The notes under the pieces are model-generated. The model was not told the origin of the DNA. It saw only the letters and a list, made by a program, of their open reading frames with translations, and ran no database searches. From NCBI GenBank assembly GCA_021432635.1, contig MU270111.1, positions 1 to 64,000 of the forward strand: DNA of 64,000 nucleotides. The letters are read 5' to 3'. Shown here in pieces: positions 1 to 11,039 of this stretch (its first letter is position 1; each line of letters begins with the position of its first letter). The stretch is from Thozetella sp. PMI_491 (lineage: Eukaryota > Ascomycota > Sordariomycetes > Chaetosphaeriales > Chaetosphaeriaceae). Position numbers and translations under genes: made by a program.

Positions 1-1391
1 GACGGCACCGGCTCTCCCGCCAGTGCCACCACAGCTTAAGCGAGCGCGAGGCCGCGCTGGGCAGTATGGGGGGACTGTCTTCCGTCTCTAGATTGGTCAT
101 GACTAGGGCCATTGTGATAAAATATACTCTCCACTCTGTTCTTTGTTTACTCAAACGCTGGTTTGTTTACATCGTGACTTTGATACTGGTCTGTTGCTCT
201 TGTTGTGGACTGACTGACCATAGCTGGCTGGCTTGCTTACTGGCTGAGGGCGAGCGATGTCGGCGCCGGCGATTTTTGGCTGTGGCTGGCACCGCCACTC
301 CCAAATGGGTAGTTACCGGATGTGGTTAGATACGGTAAAATCCATACGGTCGATTTAACGGGGTCGTTGCAATTCCGGTGAGCATGTGAGACCTTCCCCC
401 TCTGGACTGCCCTCATTTGCGAAGACGCCGGGGGAGAGCCAAAGGTGATGATACACGGAGCGCCAGCACAGCATTCCTGGATCCAGTCTCTGGGCTCATC
501 GGCTCCATGGGGCTTCATGGGGCTTTATGCCGAAGGGGAGGAACGGCGCATCGCATTGGGTGGCCACTCACGAGCTTCGCAGTTGTGCGCCTGTTTTTGG
601 CGATTGGCTGCCCCAGTGCTGCATGTCAGACTCTTGGCATTCTTTTAGAGTTGCACGCGAGCGGCCTAGAGGAGGGCGCCGGTGGGCGGACGCGGGCCCT
701 CTCGGCGGCAGGAACAGGGGTAATCATGGGCCTGGGACGGGGCCTGCCTCGCCCCTAGTCACCCCCCCCCATTTCCCCCCTAGTCCCTCTGCAAAAGTAG
801 GCCTGGACGGCTGCCGGGTCCCTAGACCAGCCATTTGCCAGCCATCTGCGGTGCCACAAGAGCTCCGGGGCCATCAGAAACGGTAAGCGGGACGTGCGCT
901 TACATGAGATCCTGGGTTCCTGCCCGCTGAGCTGCAGTGGCGCGCTCTCATGTCAACCATGTCGATAACAATGGCTGCAGTAGCGGGTGGCCATCGACTA
1001 CTACCTTACTAGTAGTCCCCCTCCCCTCCTCACTGCTCCCCCTCGCTCGTTTCCTTGGGTCTATTCGCTCGTTTGCCGCTTCTTTCTCTCTCCACCTCCT
1101 CCTCCTCCCCTTCCCTTAGCTATTTCTCTTCCTCTGTCTAATCGTAATAATCTACCCTCGAGGAGCTGTAACTCCTCCAGGCCGTCGTTGGTGGTTCCTC
1201 CTAGCAGCCGACAACCCACGAACCTCAGCGCCCAGACGACAGCGACGGTGCACTCGGCTACCCGTCCCGTTTGCCTGAGCTACTCGCTCCCGTCCCGTGC
1301 CGACTGGTGACCCGGAGCTAGCTGCGAGGAGGAGGAGCACGAGGAAGACTACGGATCCTGTCTCCGTCTACAGGACGCTCACCTGAGAACC
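1..1391. other. Upstream intergenic region with pyrimidine-rich promoter/leader tract
   Basis: I see no credible coding sequence here: the open frames are short, overlap one another on both strands and have no recognisable domains. About 1016-1141 is strongly C/T-rich on the + strand. Such tracts commonly lie around transcription starts in filamentous fungi, so this is the likely core promoter or leader of the lectin-like gene starting at 1392. A run of nine C sits at 762-770. The first 300 bases may be the 3' flank of a gene outside the window, but nothing identifies it. Confidence 0.5.
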
Positions 1392-3187
1392 ATGGCGGGT
1401 TTTGCGGGTTGGCGTATGCTGCCTCTGCGGCTCGTGCTGCTTCTTGCGACTTTCCAGACATGTCAGGCCGCCATGACGGCTTGGATGACCGGCATCGGCC
1501 CCCAGTTGATGCTGCAGAACCTGACCACCGGGGCCATCATGTACAGCGATTGCAACAGCAATAACACTCCGATATATTCATATGACTCGGCCAAGAGCTT
1601 CAAGCTATCTTACCTGCCCAAAAACGGCACCGCACTGGCTGGCGTGGGATGGTGGACTGGGGAGACGACGGTGTATGTTGCTCCCTTTCTGGTGGAACAA
1701 AAAAAAAAAAAAAAGGCTCGACGGGAAATCTGCGTGGTGCATGGAGAAACAGAAGAGTGGAAAACTTGGGCATTGAGCCGTAAGCACAGCCGCTAACCAC
1801 GACAACAGGGCTTCGATTTTTTACCAGGACAGGGAAGGGCGCCTGGCCAATGCTCTCTTCAACTGCGACTTCTCGAGCGGTACCTTCCAGTCGCAGGGCA
1901 ACTACCTCATCAGCCTCCAAGCGCCGTCGGTGCACAATGAGACGGGCCTCGCTGCCTTGGTGCTTGGCTCGACGGCGGGCTACCGCGTCTACTACCACGA
2001 CGCGAACCAGACTGTCAACCAAATCACTTACACGAACGATCAGGGCTGGAACTATGACGCAATCATCTCGCAGGGTAGCCCATCTTCCAATGCCATTCAT
2101 GCCGTGTTCTCCGACACGAAGAACTACAATCTCTCGGTGGTGACGCCGTTTGACGACAAGGACTTCCAGATCACGCGGTGGAACACGGACAAGTCCTGGC
2201 ACATTTGTAAGCTGGGAATTGTGGCTGGAGTATGGGGGCGACGGATATCAGATTGCTGACCTTGTCTCCGCAGCCACTGCGCCTGGAACTCTGCAGGGCG
2301 ACCTTGTGACGGATGCCACCAACCGATCCAAGATTTTCCTTGACACCAGCGTCAAGGCTAACTTCAGCCTTCCCTCCTGGAACGGGCAGCCCAAGTCCCT
2401 CGGCATCTCAACCGACACGGTCAAGACTCGGTACGTATGGTACATCGGCAACGACTCCAGCCTGTACCAGACGGCGAGCGTGCACTACGTATGGCAGAAC
2501 TATCCCAGCCAGAGTGCCGTGTACTGGCCCAAGGCGGACTCGCCCAACTCCGAGTTTGCGCTTGCATCGAGTGTCGACACGTCCGAGGTCCACATCTTCT
2601 ACTTTGTGAACCGCACCATCACCGAAGTTCGATACGTCAACGACGGCTGGCATCCCGCCGCCGCCCTGGCCACCTATAACGCGTCGGCGCCCGCGTCATC
2701 GGGCGGCACCAGCAGCGACAACACCGGTTCCGATAGCAATACCGGCCTATCAAACGGCGCCAAGGCGGGCGTCGGCGTCGGCGTGTCCCTCGGGGTGCTC
2801 GCCATAGGCGGCACTGTGCTCGCGCTATGGTTCTTCCGCCGGCGTGCTGCCGAGCAGGCGGCGGATGCAAGGACCACCTCGGAGATGGAAGGCCAGCACC
2901 AGCAACCGGCCTACTCCGACTACGCCTCCCAGCCACCATACGGGTCCCCGGCACCGTACGGCTCGCCGGCGCCCACTAGCGCCTGGGGCAACGACCAGAA
3001 GGATTATTACCACGGCGAACTGGACACGGCCCCCATGGCGGCCGAGGTCGACAGCGCGCCGCGCCCCGTATACGAGCTGGCGGACCAGGCGTACAGCCAC
3101 GAGCTGGTAGGGAGCGGCGCCCCCACGCCAGTATCGGCCGCACCGGCGCACCAGCAGTCGCCGCTATTGAACGAGACGAAGCGATAG
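1392..3187 (+). CDS. Membrane-anchored fucose-lectin-like beta-propeller protein
   Basis: Three exons, 1392-1672, 1809-2206 and 2274-3187, give a 530-residue protein. Intron 1 has a GTATGT donor and CAG acceptor; intron 2 has GTAAGC and CAG; both joins keep frame. Residues 1-26 form a hydrophobic signal peptide. Residues of about 27-365 are rich in W, Y and N-glycosylation sequons, with repeated blade-like segments such as TTVASIFYQD and RYVWYIGNDSSLYQT, as in the fungal fucose-specific lectin (six-bladed propeller) superfamily. A Ser/Gly/Thr linker leads to one transmembrane helix at about 392-415, followed by RRR and a Pro/Tyr-rich cytosolic tail of about 115 residues. The layout suggests a plasma-membrane or wall sensor/adhesin with a lectin-like ectodomain. 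The topology is clear; sugar binding is inferred from fold resemblance only. The start was chosen because it precedes the signal peptide. Confidence 0.75.
1699..1714 (+). repeat. A(16) homopolymer inside intron 1
   Basis: Sixteen consecutive A lie inside the first intron of the lectin-like gene, 26 bases after the donor. It is non-coding once the intron is spliced. If unspliced, the reading frame runs on to a stop at about 1794. Confidence 0.95.
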
Positions 3188-4436
3188 CCTTCTCTCCTTC
3201 CGATAGCAATAGTGGAATAGCCGGGGTCAGGGATTAGAGCAGGGAGCACAGCGACTCCAGGGTCATTATTTGTTCACATAAAGGCGGTCCATGTTGTTTT
3301 GATACCAGCAAGCGTTTCTTTGAATATCACATTGAATTCATACCCAATTCGAGACCAACAAGTGTCTGCACTGTAGCTGCTCTTCTCCCTTCTCCTGCGG
3401 GACCGTGCTAGCCCCCTGATGACTCCCTAGAGCCCGAGATCCAGAGCTCGTCGTTTAGTTGTTCTACCCGATTGAGGCCGACACCCTGCTTCCATCCCAG
3501 TCGGGTCAGCAATGCAGGAATACGTGAGATGTGCTTAATCCGGGTGCGCGGAAGGGTATGCATGGCAGAGGCACAGCTACCGCATGTGCCGATAGGTACA
3601 TGGTTCGGGACCGGCCCCCGGCACCGCCCGCTGCAGTAATCGTACTGGTTGTGCCACAATCTGACAGCGGCCACTCCACCATGCGCTTCAGGGCCTCGAA
3701 AGTCAGACGTGTGCGAGGGCTATATGGGATCGTTGATGTTAGGCTTCTCTTTGCAAGAGGATCCGGACGGATGTCCATGCCTCTGTGTTTGTTGGACTCA
3801 ACATTTACCGAAGACTTGGAGGTAGTGGTGTGCTGTGCTCAGCGTTCAACCTCCAGGACTGAGGAAGTTGAGGTGGATTGTAAGAGATGGGAAAGCGTAT
3901 CATTTTATTTAGGTATATGAATTTAGTCAAGTGTAGGGTTTAGGCCTCGCTCTACAGCATGTAAAAGCTCGTTACATCATTAGCATCCTTGGCGAGATGA
4001 TAGTAAAAAGGCCCCCTCGTCAACAAACTGAAATGACAAAAGACCTCCTCCACCCACCGTGAGGAAGCAACGGGTCTGCTGTGGTATCCATTCGCCTATA
4101 ACGCCTTCCTGTTCCTTGTCAGGACGTTCCTGTTGCTTCTGCCTTAGTGACATGATAAGGGTGTTGCCGTGGAGCAAAAGGTTTAGCTCATGCGAGAAGT
4201 AGTAAAACAGCCTATCTAAAAACAACTCAAAGATCTAAGTAGGTGTCGATAATGGTGACTGAGGCGAAAGCGAACGGTGGTGCCACAGTGAGAAGGGCAC
4301 CGGGGTTGAAACCCGTAGACATTACTCTTGCGACATGCCCGCGGATAAGATGGGACTACTGTGACGAACCCATGATGCTGGTAAACAGGCATTGATGCAC
4401 ACGAAAATACAGTGATGATACACCAACCGGCTATGC
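3188..4436. other. Convergent intergenic region, no gene seen
   Basis: This region holds the 3' flanks of two convergent genes. Open frames of up to 129 codons exist on the + strand around 3531-3920, but they overlap equally long antisense frames, lack domains and have no splice-supported extension. I see nothing functional beyond presumed 3' UTRs. Confidence 0.5.
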
Positions 4437-7400
4437 TCATTGCACGCCGAACAGGTGGCTGAGCTCCTGCATGCTGAGCCGAGACAAATTTTTCGCGTCG
4501 CCCTCGTCTAGAGCCGTGTTGATGAGCTGGCGCTTGCGCTCCTGGAGCTCAACAATGCGGTCTTCGACAGTACCCTCGATCAGGATGCGGTGAATGTGGA
4601 CGTTCCTCTGTTGTCCAATGCGGTGTGCGCGGTCCACGGCCTGCATTTCAATGTATGGGTTCCAGAAGGGGTCGAGGATGACGATGTGCGAGGCCACCGT
4701 CAGGTTGAGGCCGGCATTGCCAGCGCGGAGAGACACAAGCATGACCTTGGTCTGTAGATTATCCACAAAGTCGGTGACAGACTTGTCGCGCTGGTCGCGG
4801 GACATGCCACCGTCGTAGCGGCAATACCGGATGCCGAGCTCGTGCTTGAGGGGGATCTCGACCAGATCGAGCAGGGAGGTCCACTGGGAGAAGACGATTG
4901 TCTTCTCGCCCGTCTCCTGAATCTTGGCCAGAATCTCTGTGGTCTTGGTCACCTTGGCCGAATCCTCCCAATTCTTCTTCAGATAGCGCATGTAGCGGGA
5001 GCGGGCCTCCTTGTTCTTGGATGCGTCCTTACGAAGCGTCTTTAGCTCATGGGGCAGGACCTCCTTGACCTTCTTTTTGCCCTTGGACTTTCTCTTCCCC
5101 TTGCTTTTCTTCGACTTGCGACGCTTCACGGCGCTTCCGGCCCCCTCCTTGTAATCCTCATCGTCCTCGTCGGGGACAATGAAGTCTCTCAGGTCGCCGT
5201 CCGAGTTGGCGTCGTCGTCGTCATCGTCCGTAGACTCTGCCTCAGATTCGCTATCATCCGACTCGTCTGAGCCATCGTCGTTTGCCTCTGTCGCCTTGAA
5301 GCCGCCTTCCAAATATCCGCCCTCGCCCCCATTAGCCAGCAGTTTCTCAGGCATGTGCACCTTCTGGAACGTGGTATAGGTGATGGTCTTTTGGGGATTC
5401 AAGACACCCCGGCATTGGGGGCATTTGGCATTACTACCTTCCTGACCATTCTGGAGGTTGTTCTGCTCAGCTTGAGATGTCAGGTTTGCGAAGCACTCGG
5501 AGCACGTGTCATGGCCGCACGGTATGACGAGCGTCGGATCGGAGACAGGCTCGTAGCATATCGGGCACTCGAACGCCTCGACCTCCCTGAGACGAGCGAC
5601 GACGCTAGGCTCGAGGCTCTTCGCCAGAGCCACCATCTCTTCCTCAGAGATTTCGTTGTTGCTAGCAATATCGAAGTCCAGATTGAGATGGGGGTGGCAG
5701 CACGCCTGACGCAGACGGAGCAAGAGGACCAGGATGTTGGAGTAGTTCTTGCCGACAGTGCCGGCACGCAAGTACTTGCTGAACTTGACTTGGGCATTGC
5801 CCTCGAGGTCCTTGTAGAACCGAGCCTCGTCGTCTGAGAAGACGACATGCTCCGTATGCTCAATCTTTTCGGGTAGCGTGATAATCGGCTTGCCATTGAT
5901 CTCAGATGTCTTCATTCTCCGCAGCATGATGGCTTTCAAAAGGATCTGGAGCTGCGTCATTGCGCTCGTCCGTTGATTATTCGTGGCCTTCTTGGCCGAG
6001 AGGCTGCCAAAGGCGGTGTTGAATCGCTTCTGATCGTGGTACGGCTTGATGCGCAGGAAACGAATAAGGGGGTAGAGCTCGTAAACACCGTTCATCATCG
6101 GCGTGCCCGTGAGACACCAGCGGTAGGTCGCCCGGAGCTGGGCTGCAGCCTGGGCGCCTTTTGTATCCTTGTTCTTGATGCACTGGGCTTCATCAAGGAT
6201 GATACGGAAGAACTTGCTCTTCTCGTGCAGCAGTGGGCATTTTTTCTGAAGTTCAGCGTCGTCAGCAGCGACGTATCCTTCAGAGGCGACCCGCATGCTA
6301 ACGTGGCTGTCGTATCGCTTCCACTCCGAAGCAATGGAACCATAGGTCGTCAGGACAACGTCGAACTTCTTGAGGTCAGCGTATGTCGCTTTCTTCCCAT
6401 GTAGGAGGAAGACGGATAGGCGATGGTCGATCTTGAGCTTCTTCTTTATCTCCATCTCCCACTGCCGGATGAGAGCGACAGGACCAATGATCAAATTGGT
6501 CTTGACGCTGTCTGCGGCTTTCCGGGTGACCATCAAGGAAAGAGTCGATATTGTCTTGCCCAGCCCCATGTCATCGGCAAGAACACCTCCCTTGTTCGTG
6601 CCCTCCTCCATCTTGGTCATCCAGTCCAGGGCGAGTTGCTGATGAACATAGAGTGGATACTTCAGTGCATCTGGAGTCTCACCACGCTCTTCTTCTTGGA
6701 TCTCCATATCTGGCCGGATGTTGGCCAGTAGCTCCTGAATCTCCTGCTGGGTCTTGCGGGGATCATGCACATAGTCATCAATATAACTCCTCAGGTGGGC
6801 ATTGAGCGGATCGCCATTCTCATCTGTCAGGTCGTTCCAGTTATAGCTGTTCGTCCGGTTGATCGTGTCGCGGAGTGAGTTGTTAGGCATTGACGTATCA
6901 TAATAGCCGTTTACCAGCTGACCAGGTCGATCATGCCCCCAGGCCCCAGTGTTGTAAGGATGCATCCCATAACTCGACGCGGGAGCAAAGCCGTTAGGGG
7001 CGAAATTGGCCTGGCGGGCCATCGAGGCTTGCCGCGCAAGCTCAACCGCCGGCACGCCCGGAGCATATCCCATCCCGGGGTAGACATGTCCGGGCGGTAG
7101 CGAAGGTAGTCCGGGAAGGGTTGGCCGTGACGGCACGGAGGGCCCCGGCAAACTAGGTCGGAAGTCAGAGAGGCTCCTAACCCCTATCAGCTCGAGGGAA
7201 GAGTCCGAATCATCCGAGTCGTAACTGTGATATGTCCCGGGCATCTGGGGAGGCCGGCTGGGTTGAGCCGCCGGCCGAGGACCGCTCGGTCCAGCTGCAT
7301 GGGCCCTGTGGGGGATAGCAGGGCTAGTTTCCGTCCTGGCTGTAGGCTGGGATTGCGATGAGGGTCGTGTTGGCCGCGGGAGAATCCGGTCGAAGGCATT

Positions 7401-8198
7401 GCGGCTGGGCTGGCTGGACGAGCTTGGCTGAGAAGAGCCGCCACCAGGATGCGAAGTAGGGGAGGAAGAGAACCCGCCTTCCTGCATCCGTCGCGCAAAG
7501 GCAGCATCCTGGTCCGCACGGAGCTTGTTCTGTCGCATGCGATCTTCTTCCCGCTTCATCAAGTCAAAAGTTCGACGCAGGTCCTCGTCATCTCTATTTC
7601 GACATGTTAGTACTCGTGCCCCGCTCTTGAGCTAGTGTACCCGCGCCAAAGCAGCAGAGATCGTACCCAGTGAGATCGATGATGGAAGAATCTTGGTCAA
7701 AGTCGTGTAAAATGCGGCTCGGAGGGGTGTGGCTCGGGGTGGTCCGCTGGGACTTGCCTCCCATCCTCTCTGGAAGCCCGGCGTCCAAGTTCGTGCGTTT
7801 TCGAGCCGGGAGATCGGTGGAAGATGCCCAGGGCCTACTTGAGAGGCCCGCGGGTGACATGGCCGATGGGTTCGAAGAAAGAGAAGGTCGGCTGGGTCCT
7901 TGAGGGTTGTCAGCTAGCGGTCCAGTGTCATATGTATTTGTGGCTCCCCAGGGGCAGTGATCAAGAAATGGGAAGCCTTACGCTGGGCACGCAGCCTTTT
8001 CAGCTCTCCGTTGATCTTGGTGATATTCTCCCGGCTCTCCTGCATCTTAACCAGGAGGTCGCGTTGTCCAGCAGTGCCTCGCAGCGAGTCATAAACGGCC
8101 TTTTCAACCAAGAGGTCCTCGGTGAGTGCATCTATCTTTGCTTGCAGTTGGTCTTGAGCGGCGTTGCCACCCGGCTGCGCGCTTCGTCCGGAAAACAT
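4437..8198 (-). CDS. uls1: SNF2-family ATPase with RING finger and SUMO-interacting motifs (Uls1/Ris1 type)
   Basis: Exons read 8198-7982, 7898-7667 and 7593-4437, giving 1201 residues. Both introns (83 and 73 bp) are GT-AG and keep frame. An N-terminal coiled-coil-like segment is followed by a candidate SIM, SSIIDLT (143-149), directly before an acidic run, and a second, SLELIGV (about 282-288). The SNF2 ATPase has ADDMGLGKT near 490-497 and DEAQ near 617-620. A C3HC4 RING starts at CPIC (about 826) and ends at CPQC (about 877). An acidic stretch (about 920-963) and a lysine block (about 973-993) precede the helicase C domain, which ends with VDRAHRIGQQ (about 1137). A RING nested between the two helicase lobes plus SIMs matches the Uls1/Ris1 group: DNA translocases and SUMO-targeted ubiquitin ligases acting in the nucleus. 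Rad16 or Rad5 are alternatives; no HIRAN domain or Rad16-type N-terminus is seen. The frame stays open upstream of the chosen ATG, so the start is less certain than the rest. Confidence 0.88.
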
Positions 8199-9741
8199 TT
8201 CTGTCGTCGCGAGTCTCGTGGAATACGAAGGCGGAAACGGGGCGAACAGCAGGGCACGATGGAGGCCTGGTGTATGATAATCTGGCGCTCTCGTTGGTCC
8301 GTCAAGTCGGGCGGTGACACTTGTGCTACCGGGCGCGCATTTGAGTGCTTGGTCAGAGTCGCTCAGTCGACGGGCACCAGCAGTGCGCGGTGCGGCTGCA
8401 GGGCAACTGGCGGTAGGCAGAAAGTTACAGATTGGCGAAGGCGATCGGGCGTCGCCGGGAGCCTGCCGATGCCTTCTGGGCGGGCCTACGCAGCGTTAAA
8501 TGATGGCAGATCAGCGCGGCCGAGAACGCGGTGCTTGGTCGCGGTTGAGAAGGGAAGAGGAGGGAAGGATTCTTGAATGGGACGAAAGGAGGAGATGGAT
8601 AGGATTGGGGACGTGGGATCGGGATAAAAAAAGAAAGCCGTGGCGGTCAGAGAGTGAGAGGAAAAGTGAAGAGGTGGCGCGGCAAATTCTTTGTTGACTT
8701 TCGTTGCTTCTTGTCTTTTTTTTTTTACAGGTGGTGGAATTCGCCAACAGCTTGGACAGTACCTTGTGTTCCCCATGCCTTGCTGATCCAAGGCGCGTTG
8801 CGCGTTAAAGTGCCCCCCCCCTCCTCCCGGCCTTGGTGGGGTCTGGAGTGGCAGAATCATAACGGCGGGGTAAGAGCAGGCAGGCGATCGTAGGTCATAG
8901 GCTAGACCGTAGTTTCCAAGTGCACATTAGGCACCTGGCCCCCAAAGCCCTATAAAAATCTTACGGGAGGCAGTGCCCAGGCAGGAATGTACCTAAGGTA
9001 GGTAGAAAAGTTACCTTAGGCACCTAACCTACACTTTTAAATTCTCTTTCCCCTACTTTCAGACCTGAGTCCAGCCGCAAGCCCAACAGGCTGTTCGCCT
9101 TGCCAATCTCATAAAGTGCAGACATCCTGCAGAACAGCCCCGAGAGAATAGCCGGAACAGGAACGGTGAGCACTGGTACGAATATGGATACTTTGACCAG
9201 CCCGATATCCAAATAGCACATCGGTGCTAGCGATGGAAGTAACACAGGTTTCAGATCAGCATCAAGGAAGATGCAGGTGTGTCCTTTTCGACTCGGATAG
9301 CTACTGTATAGGGTGATACAACATGACGATATCTCGCATTGGGAATGTGGAGCGAGAAGCGACAGTGGCAGTCTCGTTGCAAAAGATCGGGCACATAAAG
9401 GCCCAAACCACAAACCGCAAGAATGTTTGCCTAAATGGGCTTTGTTTCACGGAAGCAAGAGAAGCTCAGTGTAAACACCCCTGAACAGCCCTACCACTTA
9501 GCTACCACCTGGCCCCTCCCTTCCTACAAGGGTTAGGGTCCTTTGCTCAGAGGAGGTCGATTACATGTGCTTTGGTGGGGTTGGAAATTCGTCCCTTCCA
9601 AGCCTTCGCATTTCCTCCAAGGCAACAGTGAAGGAAGCTACGCGCGGCCTCGGACTACTCCTTTCTTAGAAATAAAAGCTAGGACACCCTCTCCTAGCCC
9701 TTGAACCCCATTCCTGGACCACACTCTCACCCTCCTCTACA
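8199..9741. other. Divergent promoter region between the SNF2/RING gene and the phosducin-like gene
   Basis: No gene is seen. The stretch of about 8548-8690 is purine-rich on the + strand, hence pyrimidine-rich on the coding strand of the leftward gene, as expected of its promoter or leader. A C(9) run lies at 8813-8821. An inverted repeat with 9-bp arms (8992-9000 and 9012-9020) sits in the middle. The last 200 bases before 9742 contain CT-rich patches and should hold the start site of the rightward gene. Confidence 0.5.
8992..9020. repeat. Perfect inverted repeat (9-bp arms, 11-base loop)
   Basis: CCTAAGGTA at 8992-9000 is repeated in inverse as TACCTTAGG at 9012-9020. It is followed by CACCTAACCTAC, which repeats the same CCTA/TAGG theme. 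Runs of this kind are frequent in intergenic DNA of Sordariomycetes. It lies mid-way between two divergent genes; no function is known to me. Confidence 0.85.
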
Positions 9742-10575
9742 ATGGCGGCCCCGGCAGAGGAGCGTATCGCGGTGCCCATCGACGACCCCAATGCCGATAC
9801 AGAATGGTGAGCCACTCCCTGAATTTCAGTGTCTCTCTCGTGGTCGCATGGCTGATTGAATCACAGGAACGATATCCTCAGGAAGCATGGGATCATCCCC
9901 GAGAAGCCGCCCAGCCCGACCCCCATGATCGAAGAGGCCATCCTCGAAGGGCGGCGCCTGGCGCATGAGAACCGACTGGAAGGGAAGGACCTAGACGAGC
10001 TTGACGAGTTGGAAGACGAAGAGGACGAAGCATTCCTAGAACAATACCGGCAACGCCGCATGCAAGAGATCGCGGCGCTGCAGAAGAAGGACGTCCACGG
10101 CTCCGTCTACCCGCTCTCCAAACCTGAATACCAGCGCGAAGTGACCGACGCATCACAGAATGGGCCCGTGCTCGTGAACCTGACGAGCGCCCTCGGCACC
10201 AACGTGGAATCACGTGTGCTCAGCGAGCTGTGGCGGACGGCGGCTAGAGAATATGGCGACGTCAAGTTTTGCGAGATGCGCGCGTCCCAGGCCATCGAGG
10301 GGTACCCCGAGCGCAACTGCCCAACCATTCTGGTCTACAACAAGGGCGATATCGTCAAGCAGATAGTCACGCTAATGACAGTCGGCGGTGTCAAGATGAG
10401 CATGCTCAACTTGGATAGAATCCTCGTCGAGGTTGGGGCGGTCAAGGACAACGACATGAGGGTGTTGAAGAGGAGAAGAGATGCCGAAGAGGAGGAGGAC
10501 AATCGGATCCTTGGCAAGAGCATCAAAACTTCAACAAGACAAAACGCCGATGATGACGATGACGATTGGGATTGA
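9742..10575 (+). CDS. plp2: Phosducin-like protein (Plp2 type), thioredoxin-fold cochaperone
   Basis: Exons 9742-9806 and 9867-10575 encode 257 residues. The 60-bp intron (GTGAGC...CACAG) splits the tryptophan codon of DTEWNDILRKHGIIP, a hallmark of the Plp2/PDCL3 branch. After a charged helical region with an ELDELEDEEDE run comes YPLSKPEYQREVTDAS and then a thioredoxin-like domain with VLVNLTS, VKFCEMRASQAIEGYPERNCPTI split by short loops, and IVTLMTVGG. There is no CxxC redox pair, as usual for phosducins. The C-terminus is acidic (DDDDDDWD), as in yeast Plp2. Members work with the CCT chaperonin in folding actin and tubulin in the cytosol and are essential in yeast. Length and motif order fit the family. 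The neighbouring permease converges on it from the right. Confidence 0.92.
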
Positions 10576-11039
10576 AGCCGTTGTCATCCGGTAGTTTCAG
10601 CTGCTGCTCCGAATACATACTCCGCCGTGAGCTGTCCAGCATGCGCTTGAGTACTGTTACCCTATGGACAGCGCAAAATCCTGGACTCCATCGCCAATAA
10701 GTTCACAGGATGCTAAATGTCACTTCTTATGGCCTGTAACAACTGCAGCACCTCTGGCTATGTGGCCGATACTACAGCGGTATAGGCCCTTGGAACTGGG
10801 AACACAAGGCATTCACGCGGCCACAGATAGTTCCATAGCAGTGCATGCAAATTGCGGTCTTGAAATAGATGCCGTCCCAATCAGCATTCCCGACCAATGT
10901 GAAAGCAGCTTAAGGGCTATGGCAGTTCTAAAATTTTACCCCCCGCCCCCTGTGATGCAAGTCGTGTTGTCTAGGTATGTTATAATATCCTTCATCCATA
11001 ACAGGCATATATCATATCACCAGCGATACTAGCACGGCT
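10576..11039. other. Convergent 3' flanks, no gene seen
   Basis: These 464 bases separate the stop codons of the phosducin-like gene (+) and the permease gene (-). The open frame across 10664-11032 has no domain and no codon bias resembling its neighbours. I see nothing but presumed 3' UTRs. Confidence 0.5.

Noticed and set aside
3506-3920. Open frames of 90-129 codons on both strands
   Set aside because: Overlapping sense/antisense frames without domains, lying in convergent 3' flanks.
9024-9413. 129-codon minus-strand frame in the divergent promoter
   Set aside because: No ATG-context or domain support, and it lies where two promoters are expected.
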